Of a DNA stretch of 64,000 bases, positions 12,401 to 25,500 are shown one piece after another (the stretch's first letter is position 1; each line of letters opens with the position of its first letter). This DNA comes from Tetrahymena elliotti 4EA (Eukaryota > Ciliophora > Oligohymenophorea > Hymenostomatida > Tetrahymenidae). The stretch lies in the NCBI GenBank assembly GCA_000231825.2, contig JH720365.1:344179-408178 (forward strand), written 5' to 3'. Below the pieces are notes generated by a model. It had not been told where the DNA came from. It was given only the letters and a program-made list of their open reading frames with translations, and searched no databases. The position numbers and the translations under genes were made by a program.

Positions 12401-14567
12401 GAGCGACAAAGAAAATGGTTTTACTAAATCTATCTAACTCTAAGAGAAAATCAATACTCAAGAGCTTCTTGTTTAAGATCTTAAAGACAGCTTACTCAAA
12501 GAAGAGAGAAAGGTTAAGAATCTTGAAAATGAAATTAAAATTTTAACAAATGAAAATTCTGAATAGAGATAGAGAATATATGAAATAGAAACAAATAATA
12601 AATAATTAAAAACCATAGCTGAAGGCTTAGAAAGAGCAAAAGAAGAACTTATAGAAAGATTGTAAAACAGAAATAGTGAACGCGTTGAAGAAGAAAGTGA
12701 AAAAATTAAATTACAAAAGGAAATATAATCTTTGGGAAAACAACTTACTGAAGCCAACTAAGAACTCAAGTAAGCCTAGGAATCTATTGTTACCATCGAT
12801 TAAGAAAGAGATGAAATTCAAGAATAACTAGATAAGAAAATCTTAGAAAATGAAAAAATCAAGCAAGTTTTAGAATAATATGAAGTAAATAAATAACTTT
12901 TTATTAAATTTTATTTATAATTTAAATATTAAATTTAGAGTGATCTTGAAAAATTGAGAGATAAGAGAAATGAGTTAACAAGCAAAACTGATTAAAGCGT
13001 ATAAAGAGTTATTTAACTTGAGGCTACCATTAAGGACTAAAACAAAAAAATATAATAATTACTATAAGAAGTTGATAATTGTAAATACACTATTACTGTC
13101 AAAGACAAGGAATTATAAGATCTTGCTAATGATTTAAATGTTGTTACTAGAGAAAATCAAAACCTTACTGGAGAATTAGTCAAAATAGCTGGTGAAAGAG
13201 ATGATATTAGACATTAAGTAATTTTATTAAAAATTTGCTCTTTTATTAATATTCTAAAATTAAATAAAGTTGAATAATGTAATGATTGAAGAGAAGAAAT
13301 AAAAGCAAGGATTAAGAGCTGTTGAAATGGAAAAATCGGATTTACTTACTTAATATAAGCAAGTTTGTATTGATAATGAAAGACTCGAGAGATAGTCATA
13401 AGATTTAATTATTGAAAACTAAAATTTATTTAGAAAAGCTTAAGATTTAGAAAAAGAATTAGCCTTATTACAAGGTCACCTTGGTCATCATGAAGGAAAA
13501 TAAGGTTAAATGATTAATGATCTGAAAAATATGGAAAGACAAATCACTTTCTTAAACTAAAAACTTGAATAAGCTGATTAGCACATAAGAGATATCATTC
13601 AAGAAAAAGAAAATATTCATCGTTAATATGATAGTATGATTAGAGTTTCTTAAGGGCTTGAAGGAAATAGAGATGAAATGTAAAGATAACTCATGACTCT
13701 TGAAAATGAAAAGATTTCACTTGTAGAAAATCTTAACATGCTTAAACGCGAATGTGAAGCTAAGGGTTCTGAATTAGACTATCACAAAAACAGAGTCTCT
13801 CAACTTGAAGAAATATTATTAAGAGTAAATTTACTAAAATATATATCCTTTTAATTTATGAGTATTTTATTTCTAATATTAGGAACGTCAAGCTTAACAT
13901 AGATAATCCCTTGAAGTTCAAAGTATTATTTAAGAAAGAGATTAAATTTCAAGACAACTTGACGAGATGAAATAACAAAATTTAAGTAAATTTGGATTTT
14001 TATTATCAAAAATATTTAAATAAATTTTAAATTATAGATTTACAAGGATATCTACAAGATAATGAAAGAAATAACAGTTTATATAATTCAGCTTAAAAAG
14101 ATTAAAAGGTAATTTTTAAAGTAAATCAATAAAGTATTTTAAATATTTTGAATTAAATACAGATCATCCCTGTTCTAGAGAAAAAGATTGATGATAAGAA
14201 TCAACTTATTAAAACTTTGGAGAGTGAACAAATATAGCTCAGATAAGAAAATAGTAAACTGAAATTGAATATGGTACTTTATTAAAAAGAAAAAGAGGAC
14301 CTAGAAAAAAGACTTTACAACTTAAAAGACTCTTAAATGAGTGATACCATAAAGAGTTCATATGAAAAAAATCCCCGTTAATAAGATAGTGATTAATAAA
14401 ATTAATAAGGATGGGAAAGAATATAAGCAGAGAGAAGAGAGTTTTAAAAATCATTAAATGAAGCAAGCATGAGAAGCTATGCTCTTAATTAAAATGTAAA
14501 AAATTTAAAAAAGGAATACGATTAAGTACTTCCCCCAAGTTCTACAAAATCTAAAAACAATAATTGA
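9441..14567 (+). CDS. BLD10: BLD10/CEP135 basal body cartwheel protein
   Basis: Fourteen exons: 9441-9836, 9957-10089, 10151-10215, 10301-10487, 10540-10820, 10874-11024, 11078-11875, 11929-12330, 12385-12884, 12939-13217, 13270-13824, 13883-13985, 14038-14108, 14163-14567. They join in phase to 1441 residues. The first ~132 residues match the N-terminal signature of CEP135/Bld10: a KKKLDSLNY start, then a ...ENNELHYAMIKVKE... block and DLKFLVDQK. Two further family blocks follow: DVRIEELQREL near residue 215-225 and LNHQIDFLTKEN near 285. The remainder is almost unbroken coiled coil ending in a Ser/Asn-rich tail. CEP135/Bld10 links the cartwheel spokes to triplet microtubules and is needed for basal body assembly and stability. 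The N-terminal similarity supports orthology; TSGA10-like relatives share parts of it, but the full-length architecture favours Bld10. Introns are mostly 52-61 nt; the first is 120 nt. Confidence 0.9.
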
Positions 14568-15771
14568 TTGATGTTAATTTACCAAACAATAAACAATGAT
14601 TTTAATGTATATAAAATTATTTTCTCTTTAAAAATTGAGTTATTATGGATTAATAAAATTTATATTATTAGAATAATTTAAATGTAACATTTATTTTCAA
14701 AAGTAATTTTTGTTTTATTAATTTTACATGAAACATCTTTTGATTTTCCTACCAAATCCATTAATATTTTTATTTTTTTTCTATTACTTTTAAAAAAAAT
14801 ATATTTTATTTTTATTTTGATTCTCATAAATTTTAATATTAAATACAATTATTTCAAAAATATTTTACAATTATCAATGTAATACTATCATCTTTGGGCA
14901 ATCAAAAATGTTTTTACAATAATTGTCAATGAATTTTTTTTAAAAATTACCACAACTTTAAAATTCCGAAGAAAAAAATTAAAATATCAAAAAAGAAGCA
15001 AAAAAATAGGATATTTGTATTCTAAATCACTAACTATTTTTAAATTTTAATTCATTTTTTATCAAGGTATTTTTTAATTAATTAATTATTATAAATCTAA
15101 ATTAATCTAATCAGTAATCAATAATCTTCCAAAAAACTTCATAAAGTCATTTTGTTTTGAATTCAACATTATTTTCGTAAAAATAAAAAATTATTTTGAT
15201 TTTTTCTCATTTCCTATTTTGTAAATGTTTAGATCTTTCACAAATCATAATATAATTTTTGATTACAATTAATTTCTTAATAAATATTTTTAGGGAAGAT
15301 AACAATGTTAATAATAGTTTGAATTTTTCAAATTTTAGAATTTGGAAATAGTCAATAAAAGTTAAAAATATCAAAATAATTTGCTTGTTAGGATGATGTT
15401 ATGATTGAAAATATTTATTGTACAAATTGATGGAAATTTAACTGCTTTGTAAACTATTTATATAGAATGAGTATATTTACATTAAAAAGTATGTTAAAAA
15501 TAATTTATATATTTTATTGTTTATTTATCAGAGTTAGTTTACAATTGCCTAATCACTTGATTTGATTTATCTATTTATTTTTATTTTATTTATTCGTCTA
15601 TTATTTTATTTTATAAATAATATTTTAGCTTTGAGAGAGCTTAATTCTATTTATCAATTCTTTTGAGTATTTAAAAGTAGAAAATTTAGTATTGATTATA
15701 AAATTATTAAATTTTTTAATTTAAGCCAGAGTTCATTGATTATATTTGACTTTATTTGTAGTAGAACTAAA
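14568..15771. other. Convergent 3' spacer between BLD10 and the MORN gene
   Basis: About 1.2 kb of AT-rich DNA between two 3' ends. No coding frame with recognisable composition and no structured RNA is seen. TTTA/TTTTA-rich runs occur near 15560-15620. Confidence 0.55.
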
Positions 15772-17208
15772 TCAAAATAGAGCTTCATTATCATCAACCC
15801 ACTTATCTCTCTTTCCTTCAACCCATATACCTTTTCTTTCAATACCTTTAGAGTTAAGATAAATACCTCTACCATGCTATTTACCATCCTTCCATTCTCC
15901 TTTATATTTTCTACCATCAGGCCATTCGAACTCACCATATCCTTACTTTTTATCTTCAACATAATAGCCTTCATATTTTCTTCCATCACTCCATGTAAAT
16001 ACACCTTTTCCATCCATTTTATTATTTTTCCATTCGCCAATATATTTCCTTCTATAATTTCAATAAAATAAAATAGAAAATTAAAACACTAAAATATTAT
16101 CAAACCATCGAAAAATTATTAATTGATTTTAAATATTAAAATAAATAAAATTTGTATTGTAAAATTACTAATCGCTCCATGTATATGTGCCTAATCCTTC
16201 AATATTATTGTTAATAAACTATCCTTCGTATTTGCTTCCATCATGCCATAAAAAGGTTCCTTTACCATGCTTTTTCCCCATATCATATTAGCCCTCATAT
16301 TTTGCATTATCTGGCCAAATTTCGACACCAAATCCATGTTGCTTGTCTTCAAACCAATCGCCATCATATTTAGCTCCATCTAAATGTATATATTTTCCTT
16401 TACCATGAGCTTTATCATTTTTCCAAGATCCTTCATACCTGTTTATGAAAATAGAGTTCTAAAACTAAGCTAAACTAAAATAACGTAATTTTTCAATAAA
16501 TTTGGTTGAAAATAAAGTTGCAATTGAGGGAGTATATTCAAATTTTCATTTAAATTCAATATTTTTTATTTAAAATCTATTTTATTCTATTTAATTTATA
16601 GTAAAAACTAGAAAAAAAAAATATAAAAAAGGTTACACGTCTCCATCTGCATGAATCAACCTACCTTAACCATTAGCTGTGTTATTCTACCAATATCCTT
16701 CATAAATACTGCCATCGCTCCAAACTTACCTGCCTTTTCCATGTCTTAGACCTACTTTCCAATATCCAGTATAAACTGATCCATTTTCAAATTAGTATGG
16801 ACCTAATTTTATTGCTCCTTCTTCTATTCCTGATGATTTAACATATTAGTATTCCCCAAGAATTTATGAAGTTTTTTTTGCTTTTTCGCTTATTTAGTCT
16901 GGTTCTTTATCAATAGGTTTAGCAATTGATTATGATGGGTAGTGACAAGCTACACTGTTCTATAGAGCTTCTGGATTTTCTATGCTTTTAGCATCTAGAT
17001 TAGTTTTTGTATTAGAACCTGCATCTGTCTTTCTGCTTGATTCAATTACATCCTTTTTTGCAGAGTAAACATTGTTTTAATTATTTTTAGTAATTTAAGT
17101 TTCTTCGCCATTTTCAACTTCTTATTGGATATTTGGCGTATCTTCTGGTTTTTTAAGAGATAAATTTCCCTAATCAGTACCTGGATGATTAGTACAACAG
17201 TTACCCAT
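15772..17208 (-). CDS. MORN-repeat protein with dual-acylation-type N-terminus
   Basis: Three exons, 17208-16637, 16438-16169 and 16051-15772, giving 373 residues and a TGA stop. Residues ~1-140 are polar and probably disordered. From ~146 to ~355 there are eight to nine MORN repeats of about 23 residues, each of the form Y-x-G-x-W/Y...G-x-G, for example [16 protein letters not shown] and [16 protein letters not shown]. The protein begins MGNCC: Gly2 fits N-myristoylation, and Cys4/Cys5 fit palmitoylation, so membrane attachment is likely. MORN proteins commonly act as cortical or membrane-associated scaffolds; in ciliates many such genes are labelled as phosphatidylinositol phosphate kinases, but no kinase domain is present here. 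Both introns interrupt the repeat array at different points of the repeat. Confidence 0.9.
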
Positions 17209-19526
17209 TTTTTTAATATTCTGTTTTTATTCAATAAATACACCTATTTAAGTTTATCAAAAGAATGAATTACTTGCTAATGTTTTTAATTTAGTATTTT
17301 TTATTACTAATTTTAATAATATTTAGTGAGTGACTGATAAAATGTTAACTATTATTTGTTCAGTTTTGATTATTCACATTATTACATAAATAATTTAATT
17401 TAATAAAGGCTGTAAAATAAATATTCAATCATTCTACTTTCTATTATCTAATTTTATTAACAATTCAATCATCATCAAATATTTGTTTGCTTTTGCAAAT
17501 CGAATCAACTGAATTTATTAAATTATGTTAAATTTCCTTTCAAAAGCAGATTTATAAATGTTTATTGTTAAATTTGTTTGCCATTTTATTTAAAATTTTT
17601 CTCCATAAATAAAAATGACAAAAAATAATAAGTTTTTTTGTCTTAACTTAAAATAGATTTTTTTCATATTCTAAAATTTTTAAATATTTTTTTTTTTTCA
17701 CTTTGAAACTTTACATGAAATTTATCTTGATTTTTTTGATAATAAATTTATTATCTTTTCAAATTTATTTAAATTATTGAAAAGGAAAAATAATAACACA
17801 AAATAGAAAGACTTAGATTAAAAAAAAAATTGAAATTATTTGCAAGTTAATTTTTTTCTTCAAAAAATTTATAAATTTAAAGAAATCAGATTAAATTCAT
17901 AATTAATTTTTCCAAAAAAAAATTAAAAGGAAAAAACAAAAAAAAAATCATTCAAATTATTCTGTTCTAAAAGTTTATTTTAATACATAAATAATGAGAA
18001 ATTCCAATAGTAAGCCTCTTGCGGTTGAAGTTTTTAACATATTACTCTTTTAAAACAGAAAATTTGATATAGAATTTTTCTAAATTTTAAGTTTAGCGGA
18101 TTTATCAAAAACATTTTGAATCTCTTCTCTAAAATTTTTTTTCTAATTATGATAAATAATATTAATAAAAGAATTAATAGATGAGATAGATGAATTGAAT
18201 TGAGCTTTTAGAAGTAGAGGAAAATACTCAAAATCAAGAGAATAATAATTTTAAAATAAAAAATTAAAAAGAAACTAATTAAAAAAAATAATTTTAGAGA
18301 AAAAATAATGAAATAAATAAATGTAAGAATAAATCATAAAATAAATAAATAAGATAAATAAAAAATACCAAATTAAATATTTAATTTAAAATAATATCCT
18401 ATCAATTATTTCAGAATATTAAGAATCAAATATAAAACATATCTAAAAAGGAAACCTCTACATAGCATTACTACAATTTTTATTTTATTTGTTCATAGAA
18501 AAAGCTTTTAACATCTTCAAAATTAGGTTGTATTCATATCATGTTTTTGTGAATGTTAATTAAATCCAAATTCCATTTAATCATAATAATAAAAAGCATC
18601 TGAAAAGAGTAATTAATAACTTAATTATTACAAAAATTTAAAATTTCTTTTTTGGGAAATCTAAAATATTATTTTAAAAATTGGAAGATATACTTTTTTT
18701 ATATGGATCATATTAATATAATAGACTTCATTTTTTATTTTTTATGAGAAAATATATTCTTTTTATTTTTTGTTAAAATAAACTATGCAATTTCTTCAGC
18801 TTGAAATTAAAATAATACATAAAATAGTTAATTTAATTATTTGTATTTTTCTTTATTTTCTTAATTTCAAATTCCTTTTTATTCATTGAATACTAAATAT
18901 AACACAACTTTAGATAATATCTAAATCTAAAAGTAAAAATAATTAAATATTATCTCAAAGCTTAAAAATACATTTTTCATTGAAATAATAAAAATTTCAA
19001 TTTCAAATATTATTTTGAATAGAAAAAATTATTTAAATGAAAAATTTAATAAGTGGATTATTGTAAAATTGGAAGAAAATAATAAAGGTTTTATATCAAT
19101 ACTAGTATTAAAAGAAGTCTATTGGAGTTAAATCATAAATAAATTAAAGTAAAGTAAATTACTTATTTTGAGTAAATTGATGAAATAAAAAGAATACTTT
19201 AGCAATTAGCTTACTAAAAAATCTTCATAAAAATTTTTTATTTTATTTAAGGTTTATTTTTGGCATTTCAATTTGGTAGGCTTACTTGAACTAAGATAAC
19301 TTAATGAAGTGAATACAAGTTAGTAATTTTATTATAAAAATGTAATTTTTTTATATTTTATGAATTTTTGTAAAAATGGTAGAAAACAGTAAGATTTTAG
19401 CTTGAAGCAAAAAAAATGTAAATAGATTTAATTAAAAGAAGTCAAGTAGAAATCAATAATTAAAGTAAATTAAATTATTTATTTGAATAAATTTATGAAA
19501 CAAATAAAGCATTAGAATATTAAATT
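17209..19526. other. AT-rich spacer between two minus-strand genes
   Basis: About 2.3 kb carrying the MORN gene promoter and the 3' flank of the giant membrane protein gene. I find no coding frame. A small patch of higher GC at about 18003-18030 (contains CCTCTTGCGG) stands out but has no recognisable fold. Confidence 0.5.
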
Positions 19527-22500
19527 TCAATTACTATTATTATCAGCATTTTTATTTTATATAAGACTTCTTTTTGACATTTTCATCAAATAGTCTGGTT
19601 GGTATTGATAACGATCCAATTAAGAAACCAAGTTAGAAATAGGGCTTTCTTAAACTTTATATTTATCAAATTATCCAGAATCTTAAACTGAAATCTTACC
19701 ACTAACACCTTCATCTTCATCATCCATTTTCTCACTACCAGAGCTGCTTGATGACATTTTTCTAGGACCATTTGGAGGATTTACTAACTATTCATCACTT
19801 ATGATTTTAGGATTAATTTAACTATTAAATTATTTTAAACCTACTGTTTCAAATTTAATTTTGCTCTCGTCTTCATCATTTTCTTGATATGCAAGAACAG
19901 AAGCATTGTAACTTAAAGAAGGAGGAGATTTGTAGTCATCTAAATCTTAGTTTCTTTAATTAAATTTGGGTTTTGATAATAGTTAATTTTAAGATGTTGC
20001 TGAACTATTTCCAATTAAATTGTTAGATATAGCTGCAGTACTTGCAATATGATTTAACGAAATACCAGAATTAGATGGCATTATAATATTTTCACCTTCT
20101 ATTTGGTTTATGTCAGCATTATTATTTGCATTTTTATTGTTGTTGTGATAAGGATTTTTACCAATGATTCCATTATTGTGTAACGTTTTGAAGGGAGATG
20201 CTTTATCTAAAGCGAAAGTTTACTAAGTTTATTGTATTTGTTAGGCTGTTAAACTGTTGTTACTATTTTACAAAGGAGAATTGGAGTGAGACACAGATAT
20301 TTTCAAATTTCTGTTTTGAGCATGATTGTATGGTATGCTATTCTATCCAACATACTTAGAGTCTTTTCCAAGAACACTATTTAAAAAATCACTGTTAACT
20401 TTATCTTCTCCAATTTTATTTTGCAAGCCTTGTCCTGTATATTTAGGACTTTAAGTTTATTCACCATCAAGAGTTATATTTAACTATTCCACATTTGGTA
20501 CATACTTAGTATATGTGTTTTATTTCTGATTCTACTTTATTTATACTGTTGGGAATGATGAGTTTGCTAACTCTTTAATCATTGTTTCGTAGCCATTAGA
20601 CTCTCTATTTTACTAGTTTTCTGAGTTTTTACTTCTGTTTGCCTTTAAATTTTGAGATTTTTAGAGGAAATTTTCTCTAAGTTATTTATATTTAACTATC
20701 TAGCAGTTAACTATTGCTGCTTGCCAATTTTAGCTCAAAATTTTCCATAATTTAAATCTTCTAAAACTTGTTTCAACTTCTAGTTCAACTTACAAAAAGC
20801 TTGCATTTTTAAGACAGGGTATTTATTAAAGCATATACTTAAATTTGATAATATTTTAACGAACAAACTAGATTTTCTATAGCAATATAATTAGTATCAA
20901 GTAGCAAAAAGTAACGATATTTATTACCATACATGTAAGAATGATAGCTGTGTTTAAGCCTGAATTTATAGATGTATCCTTGATAATAGCATTCAAGACA
21001 AGCTAAATGGCAATAGAGATAATCATAATTTTATCTATTTAATTCATGTGCAAGGTTTCATAGGGCATGAATTTATGAATAAGATGGTAATAGATAAACA
21101 AAGTTGCTGATAGACAACTAAACTGTGTGACTGGATTTAACTAAAGGAGATTTACAAATAAGACAACTAACAGTTTAAGTTGTAATCTTACTAATTCCCA
21201 GTACTTATTCTTTTTATTGAATTCTATGTAGAGGAATCCATAACAATATTATTTTGTAATCCATTCTGGATGCTTAATTTATTTTAGCTTCATTAAAATA
21301 TAAAAAGGTACAATAATTACCCACAACAGTATACCAAAAATAGCTATCAAAATGACATAAATATGCTCAGTGTTATAACAAATCATAGTTATATCAGAAG
21401 TAACATATTTTTCATCACCAATAACTCTACAAGATAAAGATTAAATTAAAAATGATACAATATTTGGTTAGAAAACTGTAAAAGAAAATAGGAAAAGTGT
21501 AAACAATTTCATTCTTGAAATAGCCCAATAGTCAATTCCTCTCTTCTCAAATATACTTTTAAAAAGATAAATTAAGCAGATCCATAAGTAGAATAATATA
21601 GGCAAACAAAGCATTGCAGCTGTCTTCACTAAAAGCTTATTTTAATAGGAGACAATCTAGCAATCAGTAGCTGTATTTAGCTAACTAACAGGTTAACCAA
21701 ACATGGAAGGAATAGATAGTACAAACACGTCATATTTAAATTAATTGATATTGCTCTAAAGTGAAGCATAGGTAATTAAAAATTTTAAATATGTGCTTGA
21801 CTAATCACGTCTAGCAGAGTTACCAAAAGCTATAATATTTGATAATCTTAGATAGTAAACAATAGCCTTATTTCTGTAGATTCCAAAGAAAATCCACATA
21901 GTACCTACAATGTATATATTTACACCTAAAAAAAGAAGGACCCAGCGTACATAAGTGCTAAAGAAATCAGTACAAGGAGCACATTAAAATTCAAGTGTTT
22001 GGGAGTATGGCTATCCCCATATTTCGCCTAAATAAAAAAAAAATCAATTATAAAAGATCTTAAAATTAAAGAATGATTGAAAATAATTAATTCATTAGAA
22101 AATTACCTAGGACATCACATGTTTCACATAAAGGTCCAATAAGACCTAATTTGCAATAGTTTCTTGAATTTGAATCATCAACACAATTTTCAGGCTTATT
22201 TAAGCATTTTACTATAACATCTGAAGTAGCATTTTTTCTCCAGAAACCATCTTTAAGAATAATTGTATTATTACCACATTACTGAGTATCATAGTCACTA
22301 CATGAGTTACAAGTCTATTTTTCATAATAGTTAGGAGTGGCTAAGGAATAAGATCCTGTAGGACAAACGTAGCAGGAAGTTTTAGTGGTAGATATATTTT
22401 AGTAAATTTCACCCACCTAACAATCACGAAATGAAACATTAATTTAAATAATAAATGTATTAGATGTTATAGTTTAACTCATTTTTTTACTACTTTATAG

Positions 22501-25500
22501 TAGTCTACCATTACTAGAAAGTTCAGCTTCTTGGGTGTATCTATCAATTAAGTAATCTGGAACTTCAAAATCGGAATTTGTTTGTATATATAAAGTACCT
22601 AACTTTTAAGGTTATGCAATCAGTTAGGCTTGCTAAAATATAAACATTTATTTTGATTTATCAAAATTTTAATATGTTGCAAAAGTTGAGCCTTCAATTA
22701 GAATCTAATCTTGTTCACTAACTAAATTAAAAATGATTTTTTGGAAAAGTTATTTTATTGTAGTTGGTATTGTCTTAGAGGAAGTTAAGCTTTGAGGATC
22801 GTACTTAATTGCTTCTTATTCTTCATCAAAAATTTGCAGATAAAATATAATATCATTACCACTCTAGAAGTTTGATACTGCAAAAGTTTAGAAAGTGTCA
22901 TTAGATTTTATGAATGTAGAATTTAACTTAGAGTTTGGGAGATTAATAATTTTAATACTTGAAAAGTATGAACCATAATTATTACCATAGATTTGAGCAG
23001 TGTTATTAGTAAATGTAATAGTATTTAATATATCACCTATTCCATTTATAAAAATAGGAATAATGTTTAAGTATTTGATTGCTCCTCCAATAACTGCCGA
23101 ATTGTGTTAGTAGCTAGTAGAATCGTCATTTAAATCACAGCTGTCAAGATAAACAGCTCCTCCATAACCTTTAGCTTAGTTTCTTATGAATTAGTTGTTT
23201 TTAAAGTAATTATATACATCTTAACATTGATGAATTGATAAACTACCTCCATGAATAGCAATATTTGTATCAAAAATAGAGTTACTTAAATTAAAATAAC
23301 TTGTTTTGTAAATGAAGAAAACTGCTCCATTGCAATCTGAGCATGAATTTTGCTAAGCATTGATAAAACTTAGTGTTACATTACTGGCCTTAATAGATAC
23401 TTAAGAAAACATACCTTAGTTAGTCTTAAAGTTAATAGTGTTAAGTGTAACATAACTTGTAACTAGTGTTTGTAATAGGCTTCCATCATTATAGAAGTCT
23501 TCAATTTTGATTAATTAAATTTGCTTTAGCAATTAGCATGAGCCAGTATTAAGATTTATCTTTTAAACTTTCTATATGTAAATAATATTATTGACTTACT
23601 GTTATAGATAATCAAGATCTCTTTCAATCAGTTAGGTTGCTGTACTTATATCTTAAGAAGTAGCTACATTAGTACCAGTTATATCACTAAAAAAGAAATT
23701 TAAGAAGTCTAGCTACTGAGAGCTACATATGTTAATCATCATCTTACCAACATATTAGTAGACTCTGATACTCTGCATTTGCAAATTAATTAAAGTAATT
23801 TTGTTTGAATTGATAATATAGATAAGCTGAGAGCGAATAAGATTAACATTTATCAAATTGATATTAGAAATAGTAATTTCCTTTACATTAACAAATTTAA
23901 ATAACACACTATCAGTAATAGTAAGATCAGTAATAGTAAGCTAATCTATGACTACTCTTTCAAGATTACTAAAATTAAAAACTACTTTATTGAGATCCTG
24001 ATTTATGCTGATTTGTCTAATAATTACTTTTTATGTTGTGGGGCTAAATTAAATATTATTAGTTTCATTTGGGATGACAAGTTTAAAATTGCTTAAAATC
24101 AAATCTACAGTTTTGATTGCTAAAAATATGTTATTATTAAGAGTTAATTGCTAATCTGTCTACTGAGAAATATATTGAATTATTCCATTGTTTTTGGTAA
24201 AAGCTAAATCATTAACAAAAGGTAACTAAGCATAAGTAGTTTAGCTATCCAACTAAATATTGAAGTAGTAATACTTTTATACATTTTCAGTTGCAATACT
24301 AACGTAATTTAATTAACTCTTTAAAGCAAGCTTATTCTTTATGCTAGTTAATGTTTATTTACATTAGAATCCTACAACAATAACATTATTGAAATATCCT
24401 TCAAGTCCTACACCTGAAAGTTTGATGTTTCCATCGTCCTTAATAAATAATAAAATTTAAATTAACAAAATAAAAAGTAATTGAAAAAAAAAATTATTTA
24501 AAATTAAAATTAATTACATCTAAGTAAGCACTTATTATTGTTGATTGAGAAGAATAAACTGTTTAGAATAATGTAAATGTAGGAGTTGATCCTTAATTTT
24601 AGTTTATCAAGTATATATTGATTTATGCTCTCTAAGTAATAACGAGATAAGAGTCATTCAGAATACTTAAAGAAGTCATTGAGCTTACAGATGTAGGCAT
24701 CCTGAAGGAGTAAAGATAATTTAAGTTTGTATCTCTTGAATGAAAGTTTATTTAAAATGTACAGTAAATAGCTATGTAATTAGTCTAAATTAGGAATTTT
24801 ACTCTATATATATCAGGAGAACCTATAAAGGTAAGTAAACTTTTATCCAAAGAGTAAGGGATTATGGAGACATAACTATGAAATTAATAATGAAAGAATA
24901 GCTAATTTAGTTAATCATCAAATGCAAAGGACTCTATATAACCTGCTGAATCATACTCAGGAAATGTAATTTATTTTATTAAAGTTAAAGTCTGTGAGCT
25001 TAATGAAATAATACTTCTCATTTCAATAATAATAAAAGCAGATAAACTATTAATTAACTTGAATCCAATAAAAGTTTAGACATTAGAAACTCCAAGTAAA
25101 GTTGTAAACTGAGTATTACCTGCCTTATAAAGTACAGGAGATTAATTTAAAAGAGCGATCAAAACAGTGTCTTCAGAAATTAATATAAAATCTAAGATTT
25201 ATGCTGGTAAAGTAGCTATTTTAATAGGAGGAATCTGATACTAATTAGTAGATAAATCGTACATGAAAAAATCATAATCTGATGTGATATATGCGAACAT
25301 TGATGTTTTAAGTTACATAGAAAATTATATTGTGGTACTAGAAAAACTATTGTTAATAAGCAGAGTAGACGAAGAGTCTGATATCTAGAAAACAAAAATA
25401 TTTTACAATGAAAAAATAACAAGGTAAGTAGGGGTAGTATACATGTCTTAGACCTCATTAGGCATTTGCTGAATTAGAAATTATTTATCATTTTAAAATT

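Noticed and set aside
15874..16071. Plus-strand frame across the MORN gene
   Set aside because: It is the antisense shadow of MORN exon 3, whose repeats are clear on the minus strand.
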